Below are positions 34,301-47,725 of a stretch of 64,000 nucleotides of DNA, one piece after another. The notes beneath the pieces were generated by a model. It ran no database searches. It worked only from the letters and a program-made list of their open reading frames with translations, and was not told the DNA's origin. Both the position numbers and the translations under genes were made by a program. The stretch is from Hordeum vulgare subsp. vulgare (taxonomy: Eukaryota; Streptophyta; Magnoliopsida; Poales; Poaceae). The stretch spans positions 168,002,689 through 168,066,688 of the forward strand of contig NC_058523.1 in the NCBI RefSeq assembly GCF_904849725.1, in the 5' to 3' direction. The first letter of the stretch is position 1, and each line of letters begins with the position of its first letter.

Positions 34301-34971
34301 AAGAAGAAAGGAGGAAGAAGATGATCTCCTGGGCCAAATTTGGAAAGTGCTTAATGGGCCACCTAGAGTTTTCCTAATAAAAGTGATCTCCTTCCTATTT
34401 TCAAAACTAGGAAACTAAAACGTTAAAAAGGAAATCAAATCAATTCGGAATAAAGAGTTTTTATATACTAAAATTATGAGAAAAATAAAATATAAATGAT
34501 GGGCATTTTTCCAAAGAAAAAGTAAAAACTTCAGAAAAAAATGTTTTTCCAAAAATCCCTAAAAGCATTATTTCTTTTTGCAAATAATTTTCAAACGATC
34601 CTCTAAGTTTGAGGGTTCAAATAACTTTCAAAATGCCCGTGGGTTCGAGGGTCATGTTCCTCCTCTCTGGAAATGTATTTCCCGGCATTTTGTTGCACGA
34701 AGAAAACGAATGGAAATGCAATGAAATTCAAATGCAAACACCTCCGTTCAAATTCTTTATAGTTGAAGAAGTCATGTCATCTTCTCTCATTGCTTAAAAA
34801 CAATTGAATTTGAATTCACCGGAGAAGGGAAAAGTCATTTTATTCCCTCTCGTTCAAAAGTTTCGAAAGGTTTCAAATTTCACAAAAGTTTCAATCACTC
34901 AGGCAAACAACCAAACAATCAATCTAATAATTGTATTAACATTCCAAAATTTATAATTTTGGGATGTTACA
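31377..34971 (-). mobile_element. H: solo LTR of another long-LTR Gypsy element
   Basis: 3,595 bp with plus-strand ends TGTAGCGACC and GATGTTACA, flanked by a perfect target duplication tgaac (31372-31376 and 34972-34976) inside the E LTR. The right LTR of E has the empty site. No primer site, coding domain or second LTR is present. Orientation is judged from the sense start TGTAACATCCC (minus strand), common in plant Tekay/Del LTRs, and from a TATA-like CTATAAGAAG (minus, 34209-34200). Family unknown to me. Confidence 0.8.
33640..34300 (-). other. H C-rich leader with proline-rich open frames (not a gene)
   Basis: On the minus strand the region around and after the TATA-like box is C-rich and opens proline/serine-rich frames of up to 201 codons. 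Glycine-rich frames lie opposite. The arrangement mirrors that of the unrelated-looking E LTR. It is probably composition, not coding. Confidence 0.55.
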
Positions 34972-35956
34972 TGAACCCTTTGTGCTTAGGAGTTAGACCG
35001 ACAGGCTGGCATCTCTATTAAGCTTAGGTGGGGATGCGACGTGTCGATATTCCGAGGCCGGGCATGACCCAGAAAAGTGTGTCCGGCCAGAGTGTTATCG
35101 AGAGTGATGGAGAATATGTTGTGCACCCGTGTAGGGAAGAAATGAACTACTCGGATAGCTGTGTCCACGGTTACAGGACAAATTGGAGTTGTGCCCTCAT
35201 CTTATACAACTACAACTGTTACTTAGCTAGAATTAGTTGCCCTGGGATTGCTTCCTCATAGGGAGTCGAGGGAGGATCTCTGGGCATGACCTCGTATTAA
35301 TATTGCTTCAACAATATGACTATTATTTGTGTTTCCTGTTCTACTCTCGTCTTTTGCTGCAAGATCCGTGAAGATGCTAGTCTTCGATAGGACTAGGCCT
35401 TTTTCCCTCTTTCTCGCATTGCTGCAGCCAGTCCACATATAAACCCCTCCTTTGATACTGTTGCATACTTAGTATAGTTCTGATATAAGTCTTGCGAGTA
35501 CTTTGGATGAGTACTCACCGTTGCTTTACTCCCCCTTTGTCCCCTTGATCCGTTGCTGCAACCAGATGTTGGAGCCAAGGAGATGGAGTATCCCGCCGAC
35601 GACGACTGCTATCCCGATTGAGCCAATTGCTGCGCGGAGGCCGCTGATGACCAGGAGTAGTTAGGAGGTTCCGAGGCAGGAGGCCTTGCCTCGTTCGATC
35701 GTGTATCTTTTGTGCTAGCCTTCTCTAAGGCGCCCCATGTTTAATGTATGTACTCAGATATTGTTGCTTCCGCTGACTCGTGTGTTTATCGAGCTTCTGT
35801 ATTCTAGCCCTCGAGGCCCCTGGCTTCAAATATGATGCTTGTTTATTTTAGTTGTGTCTAGAGTTGTGTTGTGATATCTCCCCGTGAGTCCTTGAGTTTG
35901 ATCGTACGCATTTGCGTGTATGATTAGCGTATGATTAAATCAAGGACATTACAAGT

Positions 35957-35968
35957 TGGTATCAGAGC
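35957..35968 (+). other. E primer binding site (initiator tRNA-Met)
   Basis: TGGTATCAGAGC, the exact plant initiator-Met site, three bases after the LTR end ...cattaca at 35953. Confidence 0.88.
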
Positions 35969-38900
35969 CGACTACCTGTAGGTAGCCACATTTCCAACTC
36001 CTTGGCGGAAGTTGAGTCTAGTGTTTGAAAAACTTTACTAACACTAATGTTGTGGCTTACGGGCCCACGTGTCAGTTGGGTGGTATTAGTGTCTTTTACT
36101 CCATTTCTATACTCTGGGTTCTACTCTCTCTTCTATTTCGGGTTAAAGATTTTGCTAACTCTAACATTAGGCTCTCTTAAATATTTCCTCCCGGAGAGCC
36201 CCGAATTCCAAATGATGACTTGATCCGTCAGAAGACTGTGAAGATACTCTCGGATGTTATCCCGATAACTTGTGCTCATCTCCTTTTGTGATTCCCTTCT
36301 TCTGTCAATCCCTATGGTTGGCTACATACAAATGTCGTTCATATTTTCTTTTCGAATTGCTCTTGTTTTACGAGATGCAATGAATGATCTTATCGGGGAT
36401 TCGTCCATCATCATTTGTTATGGGTTTTGAAAGTTCTTTGAATTGCTATTCGATCTTTCAAAATCCACAGTAGCCTATCGCTCTTGACCGTCTCACGTGC
36501 TTGCATTATGGTTAAATCCATATGTCTAGCCGCATTCATTAAAATACTTTGTGATTTTCCGGTGATCTTATTGATTCTACCTTTGTGTGAATGCACACAA
36601 TCATGTGTTGATACTCATAAATTATTATTTCGGCTCAGACGACCTTCCAGACAGAGCTAGTTCTCGACAAATCAACTTTGGTTGGTTGTCCGTCTAAGTC
36701 AATTAAACTTACTTTTATTTGATCGGAGCATCTGATTATGATACACCAACGTGGAAATCCTAATTCCTTTGGTAATTAAGTATCATTATTTTTTAGATGT
36801 TCTATAACGCGATGCATTGCATCCTGTCTTCCTCTGATTGAGTACCAATACTCACATCAGGTCCTTTGTGAACCATCACACCCATTGTTGGGTTATTATC
36901 CAATGACATCCTTTACATTCAAAAAATTCTTGTGATATGCTTCCCCTGACACATGACGCCATTGGTAAATCGTGTTTTCTCCCTCTGATAGATTGTGTCC
37001 TATGCTTCTGTCGGCCATGCTCTATTGTCAAGCATGTGTTAATTACTCTTAAAGTTCGCGGTATATGTTCCTAAGATGTCCCGACGGGTTGAACCTATGC
37101 CTTCATAAAACAATATGATCCGACGAGTTTTCACGAGTGTTGCTCTTCTATTGTTTTGCCAGATAATCTTCGCAAGCTACAACCTCATGCAAGGCGAGGA
37201 GTAAATGGCAGGTGATGCATTGATGAAGTGGGAGTCGACCTTGTACTTTGTGTTCATGCCCATGGAAACGACGTTGATCCTATCAGAGAAACTTCTCGTA
37301 TCAATAATCATTCCTTGTATGATTGTATCTTCTATCCGTGATTTGGTACTTTGCAATCGTGGTTTTGACCATGTTGTCCTGCCTTGATTTCATTCTCACG
37401 CAAGTTAAAACACTTGTCTTCTTCAGATCAATACATCGGTCCAGGCTTTAATGTTGATCTACCTCCGAGTACTGTTCCTGGTATGTTGAAAATATCATGG
37501 GGCTATATAACTTCTTATGAGCTCCTCACCAACTATGACATTTCACCGATTCCAGTTTTCCTCGTGTTTTGAGTCATTGGACACTCAAGGATCAATAACT
37601 GAATCGAGTATGCATGGCGATCCAACAACTCTTAGTAATCTTCTTTGCTTACGAGTTTGTACTCGATCATGTCATTCCAAGCTGTGAAGCTACATCATCA
37701 TCGTCATGTTGGAGCTTGACCATGCTATCTATGCCCTCCATGCCCGGAACACATTTCCAACTGTGCAATAAGCTTACATCGAGTTTTCAACGTCATGTTG
37801 GTTGTTTTGAAAGGCAATTTTGATTCTGAGCTAGTAGTCTTAAGTGTGTTTCTGACAACCTTTAGCTTCACCATTCCTTTGCTTGATGTCGTCGCTGATC
37901 GATTACATCTTCATGAATCTTCTCGACAAATGTGTCGTGATCATCATCAGCATTATGAGCTCTTATAGGGTATCAATCGAACGCATGTTGAGAAATATCA
38001 TCCCTTCCCCTCGATGAATTGTATTATCATCGACATCCTTGTTGCCTTCCCTCCAACACCAAAGTGTTCATGTTTTGTGTTGTCCTTTGAGTTCCTTGCC
38101 AATTCAGCTTATGTTATGTGCTACCTTGGAGTATTACCATCTTTATGTCACGAATGTTGTGAGCATCATTGGACCTCTTAAGATACTTGATATAGTGATA
38201 CTTCTCGCCATCACCGATCATTCTTGGTCCCCGTGTTGTTTCTAACTGGAATACTGACAAGTGGACTCTGATGTGTGATTCCAATACTTCTGGCAATCCT
38301 ATTGCCTTGAGGTTAACGACTGGTAGTTTCATTCTTGGTGTGTCGGATGTCGACTCGCCATTCTAGCAATGGTCATGCTACTCATTCAGTATTCCTGAGT
38401 GCACCCTTCAACCAAAGCTAAATTGTTGATGTTTTCCTCGAACATACGACATTATACCATTTGACTTGACAAATGCTATCTCCTTGACCATGTAATTTTT
38501 GGAAATTCATCCCCATCAAGATCTTTAGGGATTGTTGCTGAGCTCATTGACCACACCATCTACTTCTCCATGGTTCGTAATGAAGCTTTTGAAAGAACTA
38601 TCTTTGTGCCTAGCTCATGAAGAATATAGTTGATAAGGAGAAGTGTTTTCCCAAGGTCCACGAGCATTCTTGCCGCCGTGAATATGTGAAAGTTTTGTTT
38701 TGCTTCCTCTAGGATCATCCCAAATCATTCACACGTGTGCAAAGTCTTATATGTTTTGAAGATTTGCTATCTTCACTTCATATATATTTCTCTTAGCACC
38801 CCAAGCCTTTGACTGATTTGATCAAGGAAATTAAGTTCCGTCATAAGAACTAATCGAGGCTTGCACGAGGGCCTTGATATCCTTGATGGTAGTTCTCAAA

Positions 38901-40039
38901 TCATAACTAAGTTGCATTGTGTTGTAAGAATTCCACGTGGGCACGAATGTCTTGACATTGTGTTCATGTGTCTTCCAATCTAACTCATGATCCAAAACTT
39001 GCTTTCGTAGATCATATCCCGAGAATCTTGCAGTATCATCTTGTATGTTTTTTATGGTCCCCTTTTCTTCTCAGGCATCTTGAGACTGAGGTATCCTGAC
39101 GCCAACCAGATCTGAATCTCGGGAAGATATGATGGTTGGGACATTCTGAATAATTGTTACTTTGGTCTTTATGTAACCTGGTATGGTGATGTCTTGTCTG
39201 GCACACCAGACCGAAGAACCTATTGTTATAAATTCTTCCATATGTAAGATTCCCCCTTCTTCCATGCCTAAACTATATGACTTACTTTATAAGTTAATTT
39301 TGATGAATCCTTTGTGTACTCAAAGTCCAACCTTTATCTAATGACCATATCGATGCTACCTCGAAGGACGAATATGGTACTTCAATTGTCAACACGAACA
39401 TTGGAAGCGCAATGCTAGATTGTTCTTGATCTATTATCCAAACCACATGGTATGGGTAAACATCATGATTCTTCTTCCTCATTATCTAAATGGTTATGTA
39501 CTTGATGACCTATCATGTATACCATACTCTATGTTTTCCTCGGGAATGGTATACTTTAATACTTGTGTGTGTGAACACATTTTCCATTCCATTGGTCTAT
39601 TTGACCTTTCTTGAATCTGAACTCATCTAAGCAGTGTTAATTCCCTGCTTAGGTAAAAACTTTGGTATACAACTCTGTCAGTAAGATCGTGTTACTATTG
39701 TGGATAACATTCCGGTAGCCGTCGGTGGACGAGAACTTTGCCTATTGGTCCGCCTCATTTCAGCAAGCAGGAAAATGGTTCTATTCGTCCCCCGCCCTTG
39801 GTACCGACGTTGTTACCAACATAACTGACAGGTTATCCTCTGACATGTCTTGCTATCAAGACCGTATAAGATGTCCCCATTTTGCCTACTCGTAACCCAC
39901 ATGGTGGACCCATAACCCATGGTTCCATAGGATCGAAATCTGACTCTCCTGTACATCTTTGGCTCCAAAGTATCCTTTACATTTGGCTTCGTATGTAATT
40001 CCCGAGCAACCATTCAATGGACCGATCATTCTTCGGTCC
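35969..40039 (+). other. E internal region without recognisable coding
   Basis: Four kilobases with no frame over about 72 codons that resembles gag, protease, RT or RNase H. Composition is even and T-rich. It looks like the noncoding body of a LARD or a pol region decayed past recognition by eye. Confidence 0.6.
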
Positions 40040-40607
40040 ATATGTTATCCAACATGCTAAAGATGAAGTTCGCATTATTCATGAGAATCTGAAGGCTCCT
40101 CAGACTCGTCAGAAAAGTCAGTACGACCATCATCATCAGGATATGGTGTATCGACCCTGGTGAAAAGGCTTATCTTTGCATCACACCAATGAAAGGTGCA
40201 CACCATTTTGGGATCAAGGGCAAGTTAGATCCTCGCTATATTGGTCCTTTTACTATTCTCGAAAGACATGGAAGAGTGGCTTATCAATTGGAACTATCGG
40301 CGAACCTTTCTCAGCTTCACGATGTCTTCCATGTGTCTCAGCTCCGTCGCTACTTAAGGATCCTATTCGAGCAGTGGATCATGATATGCTTGAGCTGCAA
40401 CAAGACCTCTCTTATAAAGAGCATCCGGTCAGCATTGTCGATCAGGCTGAACGTCAGACTCGTCGCATAGTTACAAAGTTCCTTAAAGTGCAGTGGTCAA
40501 ATCATTCTGAAGATGAAGCCACTTCGGAATGCGAGGATCATATCGTGATAAATACCCCGAGCTCTTTCCTTCTACCTCTTAATTCTCGGGATGAGAATTC
40601 TTGTTAG
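40040..40607 (+). pseudogene. E integrase C-terminus and chromodomain remnant
   Basis: From about 40040 the plus strand reads AKDEVRIIHENLKAPQTRQK, then after a shift KGAHHFGIKGKLDPRYIGPF and LHDVFHVSQLRRYL (40189 frame). After a second shift near 40360 it reads EHPVSIVDQAERQTRR and KVQWSNHSEDEATSECEDH, with a final stop at 40605-40607. This is the GPY-type integrase tail followed by the chromodomain of Tekay/Del Gypsy elements, where W-x-x-H-x-x-x-x-A-T-W-E is usual. Here the second W is S. In active relatives the domain guides integration to chromatin. Everything upstream of it in pol is gone, yet this end is kept up to the polypurine tract. Confidence 0.8.
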
Positions 40608-40618
40608 TAGGGGAGAGT
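40581..40618 (+). promoter_or_regulatory. E pre-polypurine stem-loop and polypurine tract
   Basis: AATTCTC (40581-40587), loop GGGAT, GAGAATT (40593-40599) is a perfect 7-bp stem lying within the last codons of the pol remnant (NSRDENSC). The tract aggggagagt (40609-40618) abuts the right LTR. Confidence 0.7.
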
Positions 40619-43526
40619 TGTGACATCCCCGGATTATGCTACAGTGATTATTGCAATTAAGCATAGTGATGACAGTGATCAAATTCATTTCTCTCTCCAA
40701 ACACCATTATAGGGGGCATTAAATTTTATTGTGATGAAATAAATCCTCAAACATCATGGGAAAAATGTTGCACCTATTATGAAGATTTCAAAACATTTAA
40801 TGTTGGGGGAAAACAACATCACCTAGATGTTGATGTGGACCCCACCTTCAATAACATCATCCATTCGCAATTCAAATTGCTATTAAATCCAAATATAAAA
40901 TGCAAACAGCTCTCAAAAATACCCAAGGTGTATGTGGCCATGTGGAATATTGTAATGTATTTTATGGACCAAGTGGCACATTTTTGCTGAAGAAAATTAT
41001 TGCAAAAATAATAATATTAGTAAATAAAATTGAAAATATAAAAAGAAAGAAAAAAAAAGAAATAAAAACACTATCCCCACACCACTTGGCCGGCCAACCC
41101 AACCCAACCCTCCAAACCGGCCCAGCCCCCGTGGGTATATAACCCCCCTACTAACCCTAGCCCACTCCGCACACCCTCACTCCTCCCTCCAACCGCCGCC
41201 ACCCACGCTCCCACCCACGACCAAGGCCTCCCTCGTCTCCCTCGCCTCACCCCTCGATCCAACCAGCGCCCCGAGCCCCCCACTCCTCCCTGGCTCCCTC
41301 GTACCCCCACAAGGCCAAGCCACGTTCCTACCACCGAACCCGGCCACCTGCGCTCCCCCCCCCGACGACCCCGAGCCTCCTCTGCTCCGTCCACCTCTGG
41401 CCCTCGAACGGACAGCCCCCACTCCGCCTCCCGCGCCGGTGCCCACTCCCCCCCCCGCACCCCCGTCGGCCATCCCTCGGTGCCTCTCCTCGCCTTGCCC
41501 TCCGGCGCACACCACCAGCACCCACCCCCAACATCGCTCCCTCCCCTCACCCACTCCAATCCCGAGTAGTGCCTCTCCATCGAGGCTCCCTCACCGCGCC
41601 GGCCACCATCGCCCCACCGCCGCGCGGCCCCTCCCCCAGCCACCGGCGCCCGCGCCCCGCGGCGCCACCACCCCGTCCCCGCCGGCCCTCCTCGCTGAAA
41701 CGAGGCCCGGTCCAGCCACCCCCACCTTCGGCCTCCGCCCCGGCCTCCTCCAACGCGTCACCCCGACGCCGGCCGTCACCGGACCACTACCACCACGCCT
41801 CCTCACCGCCGTTGCATCCCCGACCCCTCCCTGTCAGTCTACCACCTCGTCGGTCCCTATCCTACCACTGCACCGGATCCGTCGTCGGTCGCCGCCCTCC
41901 ACCGAGCCCATTGCCCCCTCTTTACAGGAGCTCTGATCCCCTCTCCTCCTTCTCTATTTCATCTGCCCCTGTGTGATTTGTGCATTATGTATGTAAAGAA
42001 CAAAAACGAAAAAGAAGTATTTAGATATATGTATGTGTATAGGCATGTATATGTATATATGTAGATGCGTATCTATGTATATGCAAAATATGTATGTATA
42101 TTAACAGGATGTGTGTATGTTGGTAAGTATTAAAAAAATGGGGTTTAAAGATGTGTGTGCGTTTAGTGAATGTGGTGCTCACTCTCCCAATGACATGCGG
42201 GGCCACGCCCCTAAAAACATAAATTAAAATAAATAAATAAATAAATATATAATATTTAATAAATAGTTTAATTAATTTGATAATTATTTAGTGAATTAAT
42301 TAATGAATGAATCTTTTAGTTAATATGACCATTAAGATTAATAGGTTAATTAGTGAAACATTTAATTAATCTGGTTAATTATTTGTGTTAGTTAGTATGA
42401 CACGTGGGTCCCCCACTAAATTAATCTGATTAATTAATAATTAACCCTAATTAAAATTTGTGTCCATGCACATCGGATCCACTGGTCAAAGTTGACCAGT
42501 CAACTGCTCATGTGAGCAGGGCATCATGCTGATGTCATAAAAGCATTTAATTGAATTAATTAAATCTAATTTTAATTCCTAAATAATTATAAAACTTAAA
42601 AAATTAATATAAAATAATTCTTAGCTCCGACGAAAAATATTTTGAACATGAAAGTTGATCAGGAGAACGAGACAAACCTGGATACGCGGTCCATTCGTCT
42701 CTCACACGTCCCTAGCATAGCAAACGTGGAACTTTTCCACCGTTTTTCCTCTGACCAGTAGTAGCTAGAGACCCGAGAAATATCATCTGATATTCTCTGG
42801 ACCCGTCTATGACGGATAGCACTACGTTAGCTCAAGCCTAGCCTGCATTTTGCCATGTCATGCTTAGTGTTGCATCTATGCTTTGTGTTTATTGTTTCTT
42901 CCCCCTCTTCTTACCAGTAGACCCCTAGACTGACGCTGCTGTTGGGCACATCTACCCCTTCCTGACGACCAGCCCTTTGCCGCAGAGCAACAAGGCAAGA
43001 AAACCACCCTTGATCATTCTTGTATCGCCCATTTCTTTCTCCCTCATGCTTGCATTAGTATTTTGCTATTGTTGTAGTTAGCTCCTATATCTGATGCATA
43101 GCCTAATTTTGATGAACTGCTACTTTCAGTACCGCACTTTTAATTTGCTTAGTATTGGTGGACCAGTCTTCCCCTCTGACCCCTTAGTACAGTTGCCCCA
43201 CTTTGTCATCAAGTCTCGATCCCTGACCGACGAGCCAGAACCGACACAGCACTCACACCCCCCTTAGTTGTACGATGTTGCAGAGCTACTATAGGGTACC
43301 GAGGGTGACACCTCGCGGAGTACTCATGATGATACCTCTGTAGTGTAGCTAGTCGGTCGTGGTTATCGAGGGTGATTCCTGCTTCACCACGATGCAACCC
43401 CTCAAGTGTGGGAACCTCAAGGGTGATTCCTCTAAGTCCACCTTGACGGATACATCGTTCGGAATCCAACGAGGGTGATACATCGGATTCCCCCGATGAT
43501 TAAAACCACACAGTTACTTGACCATG

Positions 43527-44857
43527 TGCTACCTCTTGATCTTGCGTTGGTTTTTCCCTTGAAGAGGAAAGGGTGATGCAGCACAGTAGCAATAAGTATT
43601 TCCCTCAGTTTGAGAATCAAGGTATCAATCCAGTAGGAGTATCAAGATGGAGCACCAATGTACCTGCGCAACGCTATAAAGGGGTTGTCAATCCCTTCAC
43701 AATTATTTGCAAGGTGAGATCTGAAGGTGAAAAGTGCAACAAAGTAATTTTGTAGATCTGAAAATATGATGTGAAGTAGACCCGGGGGCCATAGTGTTCA
43801 CTAAAGGTTTCTCTCATGATAGCAAGTATTATGGTGGGTGAACGAATTACTGTCGAGCAATTGATAGAATCGCACAAAGTCATGATGATATCCAAGGAAA
43901 TGATCATACATATAGGCATCACGTCCGAGATAAGTAGACCGATACTTTCTACATCTACTACTATTACTCCACACATCTACCGCTATCCAGCATGCATCTA
44001 GTGTATTGAGTTCATGATAAACAGAGTAACTCCTTAAGCAAGATGACATGATGTAGAGGGATAAATTCATGCAATATGATATAAACCCCATATTTTTACC
44101 CTTGATGGCAGAGATCAGAGGAGACTCAAATAATATTCATAGATAATCTGATCATAAATCCACAATTCATCGGAGCTCGACAAACACACCGCAAAAGAAA
44201 GTTACATCGGATAGATCTCCATGAAGATCATGGAGAACTTTGTATTGAAGATCCAAGAGAGAGAAGAAGCCATCTAGCTACTAGCTATGGACCCAAAGGT
44301 CTGTGGTGAACTACTTACGCATCATCGCAGAGGCAATGGTGTTGATGAAGAAGCCCTCCGTGTCCGAATACCCCTGCGGCAGGGCACCAGAACGGTCCCT
44401 AGATCGGATCTTGCGGAGACAGAAGCTTGCGGCGGCGGAAAAGTATTTTCGTGGCTCTCCCTGGTGGTTTTGGATTTTTAGAGAATTTATAGGCGAAAGA
44501 GGTAGGGCAAAGGAGCCACGTGGAGCCCACAAGCCTGCCAGGCGCGCCCCCTAGGCCTCGGGTAGGGGGCTTGTGACCTCCCCCGAGGTCTCTTGCCTTG
44601 GTTCTCAAGTCCCCTGCGTATCTTCTGTTAGGGAAAAAATCATCCCGCAGGTTTTATTCCGTTTGGATTCTGTTTAATATTCTTCTCTGGAAAAGGTCAA
44701 AATACGAAAAAAAACAAAAACTGGCACTTGGCACTGAGTTAATAGGTTAGTCCCAAAAAAGATATAAAATAGCATATTCATGCATACAAAACATCCAAAG
44801 TTGACAAGATAATAGCATGGAACCATCAAAAATTATAGATACGTTGGAGACGTATCA
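43527..44857 (-). repeat. C 3' LTR
   Basis: 1,331 bp, plus-strand ends tgctacctcttg and gacgtatca. It is shorter than its partner by two gaps: about 22 bases near 43672 and about 180 bases near 44108. Elsewhere the two match closely. Confidence 0.9.
44483..44580 (-). promoter_or_regulatory. C LTR promoter: inverted repeat and TATA box
   Basis: Arms 44522-44548 and 44554-44580 carry the shared gcccacaagcc / ggcttgtg core. In sense they are followed about 30 bases later by CCTATAAATTC (plus gaatttata, 44483-44491). The 5' LTR repeats this at about 49827-49885. Confidence 0.6.
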
Positions 44858-44896
44858 AGCATCCCCAAGCTTAACTCCTGCTCGTCCTCGAGTAGG
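44858..44896 (-). promoter_or_regulatory. C polypurine tract and pre-polypurine stem-loop
   Basis: Plus-strand agcatccccaagctt (44858-44872) abuts the LTR. CCTGCTCG, loop TCCT, CGAGTAGG (44877-44896) gives an 8-bp stem with one G-T pair. Confidence 0.75.
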
Positions 44897-47725
44897 GATG
44901 TGATAATGACTGAATTTTTGATGTGGAATGCTACCTTACATATTTGTCCTTTGTAACTTCTTTCTTGTGGCATGAGTGTTCAGATCCGTAAGATTCAAAA
45001 CAATAGTTTACTATTGACATGAAAACAATAGTACTTCAAGCATACTAGCAAAGTGATGATGAACTTTCGAAATAACAAGGCCAAAGAAAGTTATCCCTAC
45101 AAAATCATATAGTCTGGCTATGCTCCATTATCCCCACACAACCAATTTAAATCATGCACAACCCCGGTGTTGGCCAAGTAATTGTTTTCGCACTCTTACT
45201 TTCTCAAACTCTTTCAACTCTCACGCAATACATGAGCGTGAGTCATGGATATAGCACTGTAGGTGGAATAGAGTGTAGTGGAGGTTGCGAGGCAAAAAGG
45301 AGGAGATGGTCAGATTTACTTGGCGTATCAATGGGCTACGAAGATGCCCATCAATATATATCAATGTGAATGAGTAGGGATTGCCATGCAACGAATGCAC
45401 TAGAGCTATAAGTGTGTGAAAGCTCAAAAGGAAAACTAGTGGGTGTGCACCCAACTTGCTTGCTCACGAAGACCTAGGGCAATTTTGAGGAAGCCATCAT
45501 TGGAATATACAAGCCAAGTTATATAATGAAAATTCCCACTAGTATACGAAGTGTCAAAACAAGAGACTCTCTATCATGGAGAGCATGGTGCTATTTTGAA
45601 GCACAAGTGTTGAAAAAGATAGTACATTGTCCCTTCTCTCTCTTTCTCTCATTTTGCTTTTGGGCTCTTTGGCCTCTTTTTTTAATTATTTTTGGTGGGC
45701 ATATTTGGCCTTTTTTTTATTTCCTCAGATGGGACAATGCTCTAATAATGATGATCATCACACTTTTATTTAGTTACAACTCGATACTTAGAACAATGAT
45801 GACTCTATAGGAAATGCCTCCGGCAGTGTACCGGGATATGCAACGATCTAGCTTAGCGTATGACGTTGAAACATCTTGCCAGCTATCTTACGGTCATGCA
45901 ATGGAAAAATGAAAGTGACGACACATGTGATGATACGGAACGGTGGGAGTTGCATGGCAATATATCTCGGAATGGCTATGAAAATGCCATAATAGGTAGG
46001 TATGGTGGCTGTTTTGAGGAAGGTATACGGCGGGTTTGTGCACCGGTGAAAGTTGCGCGGCACTAGAGAGGCTAGAAATGGTGGAAGGTGAAAGTGCATC
46101 TATACCATGGACTCACATTAGTCATGAAGAACTCATATATACTTATTGCGAAAGTTTTATTAGTAATCGAAACAAAGTGCTAAACACATACTCCTAGGGG
46201 ATGGGTTGGTAGGTGTTAACCATCGTGCGATACTGACCGCCACACAAAGGATGACAATCAATAAATCAATTATGCTCTGACTTCCTAACATAGCGGTTCA
46301 CCATACGTGCATGCTACGGGAATCACTAACTTCAACACAAGTATTTCTAGATTCACAACACCCTACTAACATAACTCTAATATTACTATATCCATATCTC
46401 AAAACTAATTGTGAGGAATCAAACTTCTCTTACTAATCAATGCACTTGAATATGGAAGTTTTTATTATATCCTCTTTGGATGCCTATCATCTTTTGGACT
46501 ACTTTCATAGCACACGCCAACTACCAAGTTACTTAGAGAGAGCACTCTCAAAATGATATAAATGAAGATCGAGAGTTCTTATTTCTTCAAAATATGACAC
46601 TGCCATGCTCTAAAAAGATTTAAGTGAAGCACTAGAGCACCGTTATCTAGCTCAAAATATATAAGTGAAGCACATGCGAGCTAAATTGCCTAGCTCAAAA
46701 GATATAAGTGAAGCTCATTGAGTATTCTAGCAAATTCACGATGAGTGTATGTCCCTCTCAAAAAGGTGTGCAACAAGTATGATTGTGACAAAACAAAAAG
46801 AAAAGGCTCCTATAATACACGACGCTCCAAGCCAAACACATATCATGTGGTGAATAAAAATATAGCTCCAAGTAACGTTACCGATGGATTGAAGACGAAA
46901 GAGGGGATGCCTTCCCGGGGCATCCCCAAGCTTAGGCTTTTTTATGTCCTTGAATTTTTCTTGGGATACCTTGAGCATACCCAAGCTTAAGCTCTTTCCA
47001 CTCTTTATCCTATTGTCCATGAGAACATCACCCAAAACATGAAAACTTCACAACACAAAACTTAAACAGAAACTCGTGATATCATTAGCCTAAGAAAACA
47101 AACCACCACTCTTTAGGTACTGTAGTAAACTTGATTTCTATTTAGATTGATGTTATATTACTGTATTCTCACTTTTCCATGGCTAGTACCCCCTGACACT
47201 ATCCATAGTTTCATCAAAATAAGCAATCAACACAACAAAAACAAAATCTGTCAAAAACAGACTAGTCTGTAGCAATCTGTATACTTCGTATACCTCTGGT
47301 ATCCCAAAAATTATGAAATATTATGACAATTAGGTAAATTTGCATATCAACCAGCAGCAAAAAGAATCAACTCAAAATATATTTCTAGATAGGAATTAAA
47401 AATAATTTCGTAAGTAAAAAGTTTCTGTCTTTTTCAGCATGATTAAACAACTATCACCAAAACTAATCATAAAGGTTCTACTTACCACAAACACTAATTA
47501 AAACATAAAAAACAAAACCATAACAGAATCATGATGGTGTGGACTCAACTAAACAGAAAGTGAAAAGAAAAAATAAATTTATTCACTGGGTTGCCTCCCA
47601 ACAAGCGTTTTTCTTTAAAGCCTTTTAGCTAGGCATTGATAATTCAATGATGCTCACACAAAAGACAAGAATTGAAGCACAACGAGAGCATCATAAAGCA
47701 CGTGAAAATAACATATAAGTCTAAC
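44897..47725 (-). other. C noncoding 3' internal region
   Basis: 2.8 kb with no supported gene. It holds polypurine-like strings ggcatccccaagctta near 46919 and catacccaagctta near 46976, and three spaced copies of (a)gatataagtgaagc (46618-46715), the same motif as in A and D. A short (CT)n stretch lies near 45636-45650. Confidence 0.65.

Larger units (their letters stand above)
28084..35953 (+). repeat. E 5' LTR, split by H
   Basis: Parts 28084-31371 and 34977-35953 match the right LTR in order: start, TATA box, C-rich stretch, AT-rich stretch, GAGGGTGAT repeats, end. Solo LTR H interrupts it. Near the right end it carries a short duplicated tgtatgattagcgtatgatta stretch that the other LTR has in single form. 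Confidence 0.87.

Noticed and set aside
42021..42206. 61-codon minus frame rich in His, Thr and Tyr
   Set aside because: Comes from the TATG/TATATG-type low-complexity stretch of the E LTR.
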